This document shows positions 15,401 through 23,321 of a stretch of 23,321 nt of DNA, in pieces. Origin of the DNA: Desulfobacterales bacterium HSG17 (GTDB lineage Bacteria > Desulfobacterota > Desulfobacteria > Desulfobacterales > Desulfococcaceae). A program made the position numbers and the translations under genes. A model generated the notes under the pieces. The model searched no databases. It was not told where the DNA came from and saw only the letters and a list, made by a program, of their open reading frames with translations. Location of the stretch: positions 1 through 23,321 of the forward strand of contig JAUCGD010000037.1 of assembly GCA_030377945.1 (NCBI GenBank). Direction: 5' to 3'. Within the stretch, counting starts at the first letter, position 1; each line of letters opens with the position of its first letter.

Positions 15401-17672
15401 GTATTTCCCTTGGTTTAGATCCGATTTGAGGTCCTACAATACCCTCGTATTCCATCATTTCAACAAGGCGTGCCGCCCTGTTGTAACCAATACGCAGACG
15501 GCGCTGAACAAATGATATTGATGCCTGGCGGGTTTTAGTTACCAAAGCCACAGCCTCATCATATTTTTCATCATAGTCAGACTCATCAAATTCCTTTGCT
15601 TCATCATCTTTACTGCCCACTGTAATATCTTCAATATAATCAGGGGGTTTTTGCTCTTTTAAGAATTTTGTAACTCTGGCGATCTCTTTTTCAGAAATAT
15701 AGGCACACTGAATCCTGACAAGCTTGCCGGTTCCAGGAGGGCAGAACAGCATGTCCCCGTTTCCAAGAAGGCTTTCAGAACCGCCACCATCAAAAATCGT
15801 TCTTGCATCAACCTTTGAAGATACCTGGAAAGAAATCCTTGTGGGAAAGTTAGCTTTAATACTTCCTGTAAGCACGTCCACAGAAGGCCTCTGGGTCGCT
15901 ATGATTAAATGGATTCCAGCGGCTCTTGCCATCTGGGCAAGTCTTGTTAAAGCAAATTCAACATCTTTTGAAGCAACCATCATGAGATCTGCCAGTTCAT
16001 CTACAATAACCACGATATAAGGAAGTTTCTCAAGCTGATTTTCACTTGGCTTTTCTGCCTCTTCTGCTTTTTTATTAATTTTGGAATCAATCATGCTATT
16101 GTACTGAACAATATTTCTCAACCCAGTATGCTCGAGAAGTTCATAGCGCCGCTCCATCTCTCTTACAGCCCAGAAAAGGGCATTGGTTGCTTTTTTCATA
16201 TCTGTCACAACAGGAGATATCAGGTGGGGAATATCATTATATACGGAGAGTTCAATGCGTTTGGGATCAATCATGATCATCTTGATTTCATCGGGAGTGG
16301 ATTTATACAATAAACTTATAATCATTGCATTTAACCCGACGCTTTTACCGGTTCCTGTGGCTCCAGCAATAAGAAGGTGGGGCATGGAATCCATTTTAGT
16401 TATCACAGGCCGTCCAAGAATATCTTTGCCCAGGCCAAGAGTGAGCAAAGATTTGGAGATTGCATAATCTTTTGAAGTAATTAAATCTCTTAAATTAACA
16501 TTCTCTCTCTCATCATTGGGGATTTCAATTCCAACCACATCCCTGCCTGGAATAGGTGCGACAATCCTTATGCTTATGGCACTTAAGGCAAGCGCCAAAT
16601 CATCTGACAACCCTGCAATTTTACTTATTTTTATGCCTGAAGCAGGTTTATATTCAAAGGTTGTGATAACAGGTCCCGGCAGTATTTCCACCACCTCTCC
16701 TGATACATTAAAATCTTTGAGTTTATTCTCAAGTATTTTTGCTTTTGCCGTAAGTTTATCTCTATCAAGATCTTTTTCAAATTTTTTGGCTTTATCAAGA
16801 AAAGCAACTCTCGGGAGTGTAAATTGCGGTTTTTCTCGTATATCTGCAAACTGTGCATCATGTGTAAAATCTGAATCATCTTTTTCTATCTCAATAATGG
16901 CAGGTTCAACAAAATTTTCTGGTTCTGATAATTCCTGGCTTGTTGAAATTTTTTCAGGAATTTTAATAATCTTGAGATCAGACATAATTTCATCGGTTTT
17001 GGATGCTTCAGGTGTAATATCAATCTGTTTTTTTTGCTCTTCTTCTCTTTTTTGTCTTTCTTCTCTTTTTTGCTGAAATTTTCCATATTTCTCTTTTAAA
17101 AAATCGATAAACTCCTGGAAATCTAAAGCCATGGTTTTTAAAAGATCCATAGTTTTGAGTTTGATAAACAATCCAAGAGTAATAATTGAAATTCCTGTAG
17201 TAAGAATGAAACCCATGATTAAAAAAAACGTTAAAATGATTATACAGCCGGTAATATTGGCATATTTCAACAAAAATGAGGAAACAAAGATGCCGACAAT
17301 TCCGCCTGATGAAATAGTAGTGTTTAAAAGATTATAATTATCTTTAAAGATAGAAAACATACCGCCTGTGCAAATCATTAACAACAGGCTGCCAGTCAAT
17401 GTAAGATATATTATTTTTGCTGACCTGGTTTTTATTATCCATATACTGATAATCCCAAGTACAACAGGTATCCAGAAAGATCCCAGGCCGAAAAGAAAAA
17501 TAAAAAATCCGGCAAAATGAGCTCCGAGAAGTCCAAATGCATTATGAATGTTGTCAGGGATACTTAAAAAATTATTTCCCACACAGGGGTCTGCAAGATT
17601 ATAGGAAAACAGGCTGACGCAGGTTAAAACAATCAAAAAAAATAGAAGTATGCAGACAAGTTCTTTTTTCAT
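15375..17672 (-). CDS. ftsK: DNA translocase FtsK/SpoIIIE
   Basis: The 765-aa septal DNA pump moves chromosome termini during division. Hydrophobic spans within residues 5-170 form the membrane domain. A short charged linker (about 190-285, with a Lys/Glu-rich helix) follows, then the motor: an alpha/beta domain, Walker A GATGTGKS (437-444), Walker B IVVIVDE (553-559) and the ATQRPSVDV element. The C-terminal gamma winged helix (about 690-760, ending [17 protein letters not shown]) recognises the KOPS orienting sequences. The linker is short compared with E. coli FtsK but normal for this family. Its ATG overlaps the RNase J stop as ATGA, so the two are translationally coupled. Confidence 0.97.
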   Translation of the reverse strand: MKKELVCILLFFLIVLTCVSLFSYNLADPCVGNNFLSIPDNIHNAFGLLGAHFAGFFIFLFGLGSFWIPVVLGIISIWIIKTRSAKIIYLTLTGSLLLMICTGGMFSIFKDNYNLLNTTISSGGIVGIFVSSFLLKYANITGCIIILTFFLIMGFILTTGISIITLGLFIKLKTMDLLKTMALDFQEFIDFLKEKYGKFQQKREERQKREEEQKKQIDITPEASKTDEIMSDLKIIKIPEKISTSQELSEPENFVEPAIIEIEKDDSDFTHDAQFADIREKPQFTLPRVAFLDKAKKFEKDLDRDKLTAKAKILENKLKDFNVSGEVVEILPGPVITTFEYKPASGIKISKIAGLSDDLALALSAISIRIVAPIPGRDVVGIEIPNDERENVNLRDLITSKDYAISKSLLTLGLGKDILGRPVITKMDSMPHLLIAGATGTGKSVGLNAMIISLLYKSTPDEIKMIMIDPKRIELSVYNDIPHLISPVVTDMKKATNALFWAVREMERRYELLEHTGLRNIVQYNSMIDSKINKKAEEAEKPSENQLEKLPYIVVIVDELADLMMVASKDVEFALTRLAQMARAAGIHLIIATQRPSVDVLTGSIKANFPTRISFQVSSKVDARTIFDGGGSESLLGNGDMLFCPPGTGKLVRIQCAYISEKEIARVTKFLKEQKPPDYIEDITVGSKDDEAKEFDESDYDEKYDEAVALVTKTRQASISFVQRRLRIGYNRAARLVEMMEYEGIVGPQIGSKPREILVRTYEND

Positions 17673-19342
17673 ACTTCAATTATCACCGGTACAATCAAGG
17701 GTCTGCGGCTTATGGTAAAAGCAAAATATTGTTTCAGGGCTGTTTGCAGCTTTTTTGTAAGAAATTGAATTTTTAATTCCATATCAGGCTCTGTCTCTTC
17801 AATAATTTCCAGTATAACACACTGGGCATCATCAATAAGGTGTCCAGTGGCAGCGTCAAAGATAAATCCCTTTGAAGTGAGTTCAGGACCATAAAGAACA
17901 ACTCCTGTCTCTTCATCAAGAACCATTGTGACAACAACAAGCCCTCCTTCAGAAAGTGCGCGTCTCTCTTTTAAAACACTTCTTCCCACATCTCCTATAC
18001 CTTTACCATCAACAAAAATTCTGCCGGTACGCACACGTGGCTTAACACTGTTTCCATCCTTATCTATATTTTTGTCTTTATCATGATTAAAGGTAATAAT
18101 ATTGCCGTTTTCAGCCACAATCACATTCTGTTTCAGCAGACCCTGTTTCTCAGCAAGTCTTGCATGCATGACAAGATGCCGGTATTCGCCATGAATAGGG
18201 ATAAAATACCGGGGCTTTATCAAATTTATCATCAGTTTAAGTTCTTCCTGGTGAGCATGCCCGGAGGTATGTATTTTAGCAATTTTTGAATAGACTACAT
18301 CTGCGCCCCTGCGGTATAATTTATTAATAATACTGGCAATGGCTTTTTCGTTTCCCGGAATATGTTTGGATGATAATATTACCTTGTCACCCTTTTTAAT
18401 CTTGATCTGCTTATGCATGCCAGACGCCATTCGCACCAGGGCGGACATAGGCTCTCCCTGACTGCCAGTGGTTATAATTACAACCTCATCATCTTTATAG
18501 TTTTTTATCTGCTTTATATCCAGAATTGTATTTTCAGGACATTGAATATGCCCCAGTTCCATGGCAACAGCAACTATCTGCTCCATGCTCCTACCATTTA
18601 CAATAACTTTTCGATGGTTTTTTACAGCTATGGCAATAACCTGCTGTGTCCTGAATACATTGGATGCAAACAGAGCAACAATCACTCTGCCTCTGGCTTC
18701 ATCAATCAATTTTTCAAGATTCTGGGCCACTTCATGTTCAGATATAGTGTATCCTTCAATTTCAACATTGGTTGAATCCGACAACAATGCCAGCACTCCC
18801 TGTTCACCAAATCTTGCAAAAGTTGAAATATCTGTATTTCTCATTTTGTCTGCACTATGGCTTATTCTAAAATCACCTGTATGCACAACAACGCCTTCAG
18901 GAGTTTTTATGGCAAGACCAATACCATCCACAGTACTGTGGCTGACACGGATGAATTCAATTTCAAAGGGTTCTATTGAAAGACTTTCACCTGGATGGAC
19001 AAGATTCAGATCAACATATTTATTAAGTTTGAATTCAACAAGCTTGTTTCTTATAATACGCAGGGTAAAACCAGTACCATATACCGGAAGCCTGATTTGT
19101 CTGAGCAGATAAGGCAGAGCTCCTATGTGATCTTCATGGGCATGGGTTATAATAATTCCCTGTACCTTGTCACGATTTTCCAGAATATAGTCAAAGGCTG
19201 GAATAACAATATCCACACCAAGCATATATTCTTCAGGGAACATAAGTCCAGCATCAATAATGAATATGACATCGTCATACTCAATTACCATCATATTGAG
19301 ACCTATTTCCCCGAGACCGCCAAGGGGAATAATTTTAAGCAT
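17669..19342 (-). CDS. rnj: Ribonuclease J
   Basis: The 557-aa metallo-beta-lactamase/beta-CASP ribonuclease has 5'-3' exo- and endonuclease activity in RNA turnover and rRNA maturation. The protein starts with the RNase J hallmark [15 protein letters not shown] and carries the zinc motif HAHEDH (67-72), [10 protein letters not shown] with further metal ligands, a beta-CASP region with [12 protein letters not shown], and [12 protein letters not shown] and PIHGEYRH near the end. Length matches the RNase J1/J2 core. It begins 20 nt after an uncharacterised 110-aa gene and overlaps ftsK by 4 nt, so it is part of the same transcript. Confidence 0.96.
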   Translation of the reverse strand: MLKIIPLGGLGEIGLNMMVIEYDDVIFIIDAGLMFPEEYMLGVDIVIPAFDYILENRDKVQGIIITHAHEDHIGALPYLLRQIRLPVYGTGFTLRIIRNKLVEFKLNKYVDLNLVHPGESLSIEPFEIEFIRVSHSTVDGIGLAIKTPEGVVVHTGDFRISHSADKMRNTDISTFARFGEQGVLALLSDSTNVEIEGYTISEHEVAQNLEKLIDEARGRVIVALFASNVFRTQQVIAIAVKNHRKVIVNGRSMEQIVAVAMELGHIQCPENTILDIKQIKNYKDDEVVIITTGSQGEPMSALVRMASGMHKQIKIKKGDKVILSSKHIPGNEKAIASIINKLYRRGADVVYSKIAKIHTSGHAHQEELKLMINLIKPRYFIPIHGEYRHLVMHARLAEKQGLLKQNVIVAENGNIITFNHDKDKNIDKDGNSVKPRVRTGRIFVDGKGIGDVGRSVLKERRALSEGGLVVVTMVLDEETGVVLYGPELTSKGFIFDAATGHLIDDAQCVILEIIEETEPDMELKIQFLTKKLQTALKQYFAFTISRRPLIVPVIIEV

Positions 19343-19362
19343 TTAAACTTCCCATGCTACAA

Positions 19363-19695
19363 TTAAAATTGGATATCAAGTTTTTCAAAAATAGCATCAA
19401 CCTGTTCCATGAGCCAGATACGCTGCTCTTTTGTTGCATAATCCATACAATCGCATTGTACTTTCTTTGTTATTCTAACAAGAAATTCACTGGATAGAGA
19501 TGTCTCTTCAAGCATTAAAGCAAAAACATGGGGATGGCAATCCTTATGCTCTTTTTGGGCATCAGTTAAGATTTCTTGATCTAATTTGAGCCAGTAAATT
19601 CCACCAATAGAGGCCGATTCCAAGTGTTTATCAAGATAATCTTCTAATTTATTATAATCATTGAGCCTCAGCCCATCTATTAAATATACTCTCAT
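19363..19695 (-). CDS. Uncharacterised 110-aa Cys-containing protein upstream of RNase J
   Basis: The small soluble protein starts MRVYLIDGLRLNDYNKLEDY and contains GIYWLKLD, a KDCHPHVFAL segment (Cys53, His54, His56), VQCDCMDYATKEQR (Cys81, Cys83) and a helical end VDAIFEKLDI. The Cys/His pattern could bind a metal, but no known domain is recognised. ATG 19695 is chosen over an earlier in-frame ATG at 19782, because the extra 29 residues reach into the divergent promoter region and look non-coding. The gene precedes RNase J by 20 nt and probably leads the operon. I think similar proteins occur in related sulfate reducers, but that is memory, not a search. Confidence 0.72.
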   Translation of the reverse strand: MRVYLIDGLRLNDYNKLEDYLDKHLESASIGGIYWLKLDQEILTDAQKEHKDCHPHVFALMLEETSLSSEFLVRITKKVQCDCMDYATKEQRIWLMEQVDAIFEKLDIQF

Positions 19696-19739
19696 GCTCA
19701 ATTTTATTAGCACATATTTATCAGGGTATGCAACCAGTA

Positions 19740-19799
19740 TTGATAATAAATGATGATTTAGCGTCAAACCTTGACATATCAAAAAATACCGATTAATTT
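19740..19799. promoter_or_regulatory. Divergent promoter region with back-to-back -35 boxes
   Basis: On the plus strand, TTGACA (19771-19776) plus a 17-bp spacer and TAATTT (19794-19799) points to the MaoC/SDR gene. On the minus strand, TTGACG (19767-19762) plus a 16-bp spacer and TATCAA (19745-19740) points to the RNase J operon. The two -35 boxes form the inverted repeat GTCAA-ACC-TTGAC (19763-19775), which could let one regulator control both. The -10 elements are weak. Confidence 0.42.
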
Positions 19800-19866
19800 G
19801 CTGTCATTAAATATTGGAAATATTTTTTTATTTTCTACACATTTCTTTACTCTCAGGAGGAACAGC

Positions 19867-22005
19867 ATGGCATTGAATCTAAAATCAATTGGAAAAAAGG
19901 TTGGTCCTTTTACCAAAGAATATGAACAAAAGGATGTGATCTTGTATGCTCTTGGTGTTGGAGCCGGCTTTTCCGACCTGGAATATTGTTATGAAAAAAA
20001 TCTCAAGGTACTTCCAAGTTTTTCCATAGCATCTATCTTTGACACCATGGCAGAATTTGCAATTAAAGCACAGGTCAATCTATCAGGTATATTACATGGA
20101 GAACAGGACCTTATTTTTCACAATCAAATTCCCCCTGAAGGAACACTTACAACGAATGGCGCAATTACAGATATTTACGACAAAGGTGAAGACAGAGGAG
20201 CTCTTGTAATTGCTGAGAGTGAAACCTGTCACTCAAATGGAGAAAAACTGTTTACCAGCATATTTTCACTTTTCTGCCGTCTTGATGGTGGTTTTAATGG
20301 TGAAAAATCTCCCAAAATTAAATTTGACTTTCCCAACAGGGAACCTGATTTTATTGTGGAAGATCAGCCTTTAATCGAGCAGCCGCTTCTTTACAGACTT
20401 TCCGGGGATATTTTCCCCCTTCATGCTGATCCTGAATTTGCAAAAACATCTGGCTTTAAAAAACCAATCATGCATGGTCTTTGCACTCACGGTTTTGCAT
20501 GCAGAGCACTTTTAAATCAGTTGATTCTCAATGAACCCCACAAAGCAAGACGTATGAAATGCCGTTTCGCCAATGCATTATATCCAGGCGTTCCCATAAA
20601 AACACTTATATGGAAAATTGAAGAGGGCAAAGCATTGTGGAAAACCATAAATAAAGAGACTAATGAAGAAATCATTACCAATGGTATTTTTGAATATGGT
20701 GACATTCCAAAAGATAAAGCAAGCTTTGATGAGATACGTTTTGATAATCGTGTGGCTGTTATAACTGGTGCAGGAGCAGGTCTTGGGAGAGCTTATGCAC
20801 TTGATCTTGCAAAGCGAGGTGCAAAAGTTGTTGTAAATGATTATGGCGGAGCTTTAGATGGTTCAGGCCAAGGCTCTTCATCTCCTGCACAAATGGTTGT
20901 GGATGAAATAATAAAATCAGGAGGCATTGCAGTTGCAAATTATGACAATGTTGCAAGCCCTGAAGGTGGAGAAAATATTGTAAAAACAGCTTTGGATGCA
21001 TTTGGAACCATTGATATTCTTATCAATAATGCCGGGATTTTAAGGGATAAAACCATTGTAAAAATGGATCCGGAATATTGGCAGGCAGTTCTTGATGTCC
21101 ATCTTTCAGGTTCATATAATGTTACCAGGCCTGCCTTTAAAATCATGAAGAAAAAAAACTATGGAAGAATAGTCATGACTACATCGGCAGCAGGTCTTTA
21201 TGGAAATTTTGGCCAGGCAAATTACTCTGCAGCCAAACTTGGACTTGTGGGTTTAATGAATACTATTAAACTTGAAGGTGCTAAATATGGAATCTTTGTA
21301 AACAGCATTGCTCCCATTGCCGCTTCAAGACTTACCCAGGATATTCTGCCACCTGAAATTTTTGAAAAAAGCAGTCCTGAATTTGTATCACCAATGGTAT
21401 TATATCTAAGTAGTGATAAGTGCCGAACGACAGGACAGATTTTTAATGCGGGCATGGGATTTTTTAACCGTGTTGCAGTGGTTACCAACAGTGGTTTACA
21501 GATTGGAGACCCTCAAAAACCGCCAACTCCTGAAATGATTCTTGCAAACCTTGATAAAATCAATAATATGGACAATGCAAAAGAGATTACAGACGCTATA
21601 AGCGCTGTATTCTCTCTTATAGAAACTCAACCTGATGGGCAGAAATCTTCAGTCAAAAAAACAAAGCCATCTAATATCACACCTGATCCAGACATGATTT
21701 TTAAAAACATGCATAAAGGATTTAAAAAAGATGCTGCAAAAAAAGTTAAAGTAACTTTTCAATTTAATATTAATGGCCCAAAAGGAGGCAACTGGACAGT
21801 TAAAGTAGCAAACAGCAAATGTGATATCCAGAAAGGCACTTATGAAAGCCCTGATTGCACTTTAACCATAAGTGATGAAAATTTTATAAAACTTTTTACT
21901 GGGGCCATGACGTCCATGCAGGCCTTTTCATCGGGAAAACTCTCCCTTGACGGCGATATTATGAAATCTCAACTAATTGAGGAGATGTTCAATCTGAAAG
22001 GTTAG
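19867..22005 (+). CDS. Trifunctional-type enzyme: MaoC hydratase-2, SDR hydroxyacyl-CoA dehydrogenase and SCP2
   Basis: The 712-aa protein matches the parts of peroxisomal MFE-2 in another order. Residues about 1-280 form a double-hotdog (R)-enoyl-CoA hydratase 2 with SGDIFPLHADPEF (Asp181, His186) and IMHGLCTHGF. Residues about 290-560 form an MFE-2-type (3R)-hydroxyacyl-CoA dehydrogenase with TGAGAGLG (300-307), NNAG (387-390), Ser440 and YSAAK (Tyr453, Lys457). Residues about 600-712 form an SCP2 sterol-carrier domain (FQFNINGPKGGNW, KLSLDGDIMKSQ). It should hydrate trans-2-enoyl-CoA and oxidise the R-hydroxyacyl-CoA to ketoacyl-CoA, or run in reverse. ATG 19867 is fixed by AGGAGG at 19856-19861, excluding an upstream frame extension. 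The usual Asn of the hydratase motif is Phe183. Cytoplasmic; no targeting sequence. Confidence 0.92.
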   Translation: MALNLKSIGKKVGPFTKEYEQKDVILYALGVGAGFSDLEYCYEKNLKVLPSFSIASIFDTMAEFAIKAQVNLSGILHGEQDLIFHNQIPPEGTLTTNGAITDIYDKGEDRGALVIAESETCHSNGEKLFTSIFSLFCRLDGGFNGEKSPKIKFDFPNREPDFIVEDQPLIEQPLLYRLSGDIFPLHADPEFAKTSGFKKPIMHGLCTHGFACRALLNQLILNEPHKARRMKCRFANALYPGVPIKTLIWKIEEGKALWKTINKETNEEIITNGIFEYGDIPKDKASFDEIRFDNRVAVITGAGAGLGRAYALDLAKRGAKVVVNDYGGALDGSGQGSSSPAQMVVDEIIKSGGIAVANYDNVASPEGGENIVKTALDAFGTIDILINNAGILRDKTIVKMDPEYWQAVLDVHLSGSYNVTRPAFKIMKKKNYGRIVMTTSAAGLYGNFGQANYSAAKLGLVGLMNTIKLEGAKYGIFVNSIAPIAASRLTQDILPPEIFEKSSPEFVSPMVLYLSSDKCRTTGQIFNAGMGFFNRVAVVTNSGLQIGDPQKPPTPEMILANLDKINNMDNAKEITDAISAVFSLIETQPDGQKSSVKKTKPSNITPDPDMIFKNMHKGFKKDAAKKVKVTFQFNINGPKGGNWTVKVANSKCDIQKGTYESPDCTLTISDENFIKLFTGAMTSMQAFSSGKLSLDGDIMKSQLIEEMFNLKG

Positions 22006-22176
22006 TATTCAAAACAAATTATTTTTTAAACATTGTTATAACTTGCCTTCTTCTCTCGTTTTTTAATTTTCAAAGGTATAGTTTGTGCATTTCTATGGGA
22101 ATAAAACCAAAATGCTTTTAAAACAGGAAAAAAATTCCTGATACAAAAGCTAATCTTAAAACTGTACAAAGGGATT

Positions 22177-23321
22177 ATGATGAAAACAATCTGTATTATC
22201 GCCGGTTCATTTACTGAATATCAAATTTTAAAACCTTTAATAAAACAATTTCAAAAAGATCAAAGACTTTATTGTACCGTTGTGTTAATGGACAGGCATA
22301 AAAGCTTTGAGATGGAAATTTTTTACACCCATATTGAAGAAGAAGGATTTATAGTTGATGAAAAAACAGATATTGTTTTCAGAAATCAAAAAAATACAAA
22401 AAAAGGGAATCCAGTTATTCCGGAACAATCAAGTTGTGACTTGGCACATTGTATCCCGGTAAGCAATGATCCTGCAGACTATGACCCAACAGATTATGAT
22501 CGGATAAATTATGACCTGGCTTTTGAAGCTTTAAATCCCGATATGGTTATCTTGTTTGGTAATACTTACCCGACACTTATTGGTGCCATTGCAGCATCCC
22601 AAAAAAATATTCCAATTGCACATATCCAGGGAGGCGAATCAAAATTTGGAGTCTTTGACGACTCATATGGTTATGGGATTACAAAATTAAGCGACCTGCA
22701 TTTTACCTCCACAGAAAAATATCGTCAACAGGTCATTCAATTTGGTGAGCATGCTGACAAGGTATTTAATGTGGGCTCTCTAATGATTAAAAAAATAAAA
22801 GATTTTACTTTAGAAAAAAAACTTTTTTACGATAAAATTGAGTTACCAAAAAAGGGCGAGTTTTTATTAGTCTCTTTTCATCCAGACCCATCCCTTGGCT
22901 CAAGGAATGCAAATATATTTCAAGAAATATTGGATACTCTTTCCATGGAACAATTTAAAAAGTTCAAACTGCTGTTCAATAAACCAAAGGCAATTGGCCT
23001 GGGTAAAATGATTATTCAAAGTATCGACGATTTTATTGCAAATAACCCAGACATGACCATATCAATTCCATATATGAATCTGTCTGATTTAAGCTGCGCC
23101 ATTAAATATTGTTCTGTAGTGATTGGTAATAATTCAGACAGTATTGTAATTGCCCCGAGCTTTAAAACTCCTGTAGTAAATATAGGTGACAAATTGCAAG
23201 GAAGGGATAAAACAAAGAATATCATTGATTGTAATCCCTTGAAAGACGACATCCTCTGTGCAATACAAAATGGATTGTCCACAAATTTTAAATCAATCAC
23301 CAAGGATATTACATCACCTTT
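22177..23321 (+). CDS. Diverged UDP-GlcNAc 2-epimerase/NeuC-like protein, partial at 3' end
   Basis: The frame is open from ATG 22177 (or 22180) to the window end, 381 codons, with AAAGGGA 5 nt upstream. It follows the GT-B epimerase plan: MKTICIIAGSFTEYQILKPL (N-terminal strand and loop), NPDMVILFGNTYPTL (120-134), IAHIQGGESKFGVFDDSYG (147-165), GITKLSDLHFTSTEKY (167-182), VSFHPDPS (232-239) and VVIGNNSDSIVIAPSFKTP (314-332) with VVNIGDKLQGR. Hydrolysing NeuC-type enzymes make ManNAc or related sugars for sialic-like nonulosonates. Several normally fixed residues differ (GNT for GDR, GY for RH, GNNSDS for GNSSSG), so the substrate may differ. A DYD-repeat segment (101-112) appears to be an insertion. 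Start of a surface-glycan locus is possible but not shown. Confidence 0.78.
   Translation, partial: MMKTICIIAGSFTEYQILKPLIKQFQKDQRLYCTVVLMDRHKSFEMEIFYTHIEEEGFIVDEKTDIVFRNQKNTKKGNPVIPEQSSCDLAHCIPVSNDPADYDPTDYDRINYDLAFEALNPDMVILFGNTYPTLIGAIAASQKNIPIAHIQGGESKFGVFDDSYGYGITKLSDLHFTSTEKYRQQVIQFGEHADKVFNVGSLMIKKIKDFTLEKKLFYDKIELPKKGEFLLVSFHPDPSLGSRNANIFQEILDTLSMEQFKKFKLLFNKPKAIGLGKMIIQSIDDFIANNPDMTISIPYMNLSDLSCAIKYCSVVIGNNSDSIVIAPSFKTPVVNIGDKLQGRDKTKNIIDCNPLKDDILCAIQNGLSTNFKSITKDITSP

Noticed and set aside
19696..19782. 29-residue extension of the 110-aa protein
   Set aside because: It would occupy the divergent promoter region and has no ribosome site.
19771..19866. 32-residue extension of the MaoC/SDR/SCP2 protein
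   Set aside because: AGGAGG at 19856-19861 fixes ATG 19867; the extension overlaps promoter elements.
20759..21001. Leu/His/Gln-rich 80-aa minus-strand frame
   Set aside because: It is antisense to the conserved SDR domain; its biased composition reflects the opposite-strand codons.
22124..22140. CAGGAA/TTCCTG hairpin as a terminator after the MaoC/SDR/SCP2 gene
   Set aside because: The stem is only 6 bp with an A5 loop and no U-tract in either direction.

Overview
The window reads as an AT-rich chromosomal segment of a Desulfobacterota bacterium, most likely a sulfate reducer of the Desulfobacterales type. This rests on gene content and protein character: dnaG-rpoD, a Nif3/zinc-ribbon/RNase P RNA cluster, an RNase J-FtsK operon and a MaoC/SDR/SCP2 fusion enzyme. 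No taxonomic marker was searched. Most of it is ordinary core genome. The less ordinary part is a decayed interval at about 7.7-9.8 kb.

Plus strand, 1-7714: the 3' end of dnaG, a stem-loop, then rpoD; an elongator-type tRNA-Met(CAU) with its own promoter; a strong hairpin terminator; a Nif3/DUF34 metal protein; a coiled-coil C4 zinc-ribbon protein whose stop codon lies inside the P1 helix of the RNase P RNA gene (rnpB); a helical protein ending in an HPr-like phosphocarrier domain; ispD of the MEP isoprenoid pathway; and a solute-binding-protein homologue without a signal peptide.

About 7715-9826: gene-poor and decayed. It holds a minus-strand LysE/RhtB-type exporter remnant with an in-frame amber stop, a signal-bearing amidohydrolase cut off at its H-x-H metal motif inside a perfect 30-bp palindrome, further hairpins, and two small tandem genes that look like paralogues. 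7980-8287 has no gene, only an inverted repeat and a possible promoter. 9305-9826 has no convincing gene.

Minus strand, 9827-14176: a response regulator, sensor kinase and HtrA/DegP-type protease in transcription order, probably one envelope-stress operon with a promoter before the regulator. A PilZ (c-di-GMP receptor) gene follows, separated by an AT-rich perfect inverted repeat of 18-bp arms that may be its operator.

Minus strand, 14232-19695: a tightly packed set read as a 110-aa uncharacterised protein, RNase J, FtsK/SpoIIIE, a SAM methyltransferase and a hotdog thioesterase. RNase J/FtsK (ATGA) and FtsK/methyltransferase overlap.

Plus strand, 19867-23321: from a divergent promoter region, a 712-aa enzyme with hydratase-2 (MaoC), hydroxyacyl-CoA dehydrogenase (SDR) and SCP2 domains, an order permuted from eukaryotic peroxisomal MFE-2. 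Then comes a diverged UDP-GlcNAc 2-epimerase/NeuC-like gene that runs off the window.

No CRISPR array, intact insertion sequence, phage module or clear new defence system was seen. The best leads are the palindrome-associated gene truncation, the HPr fusion, the permuted beta-oxidation enzyme, the diverged NeuC-like protein and the small tandem paralogues.
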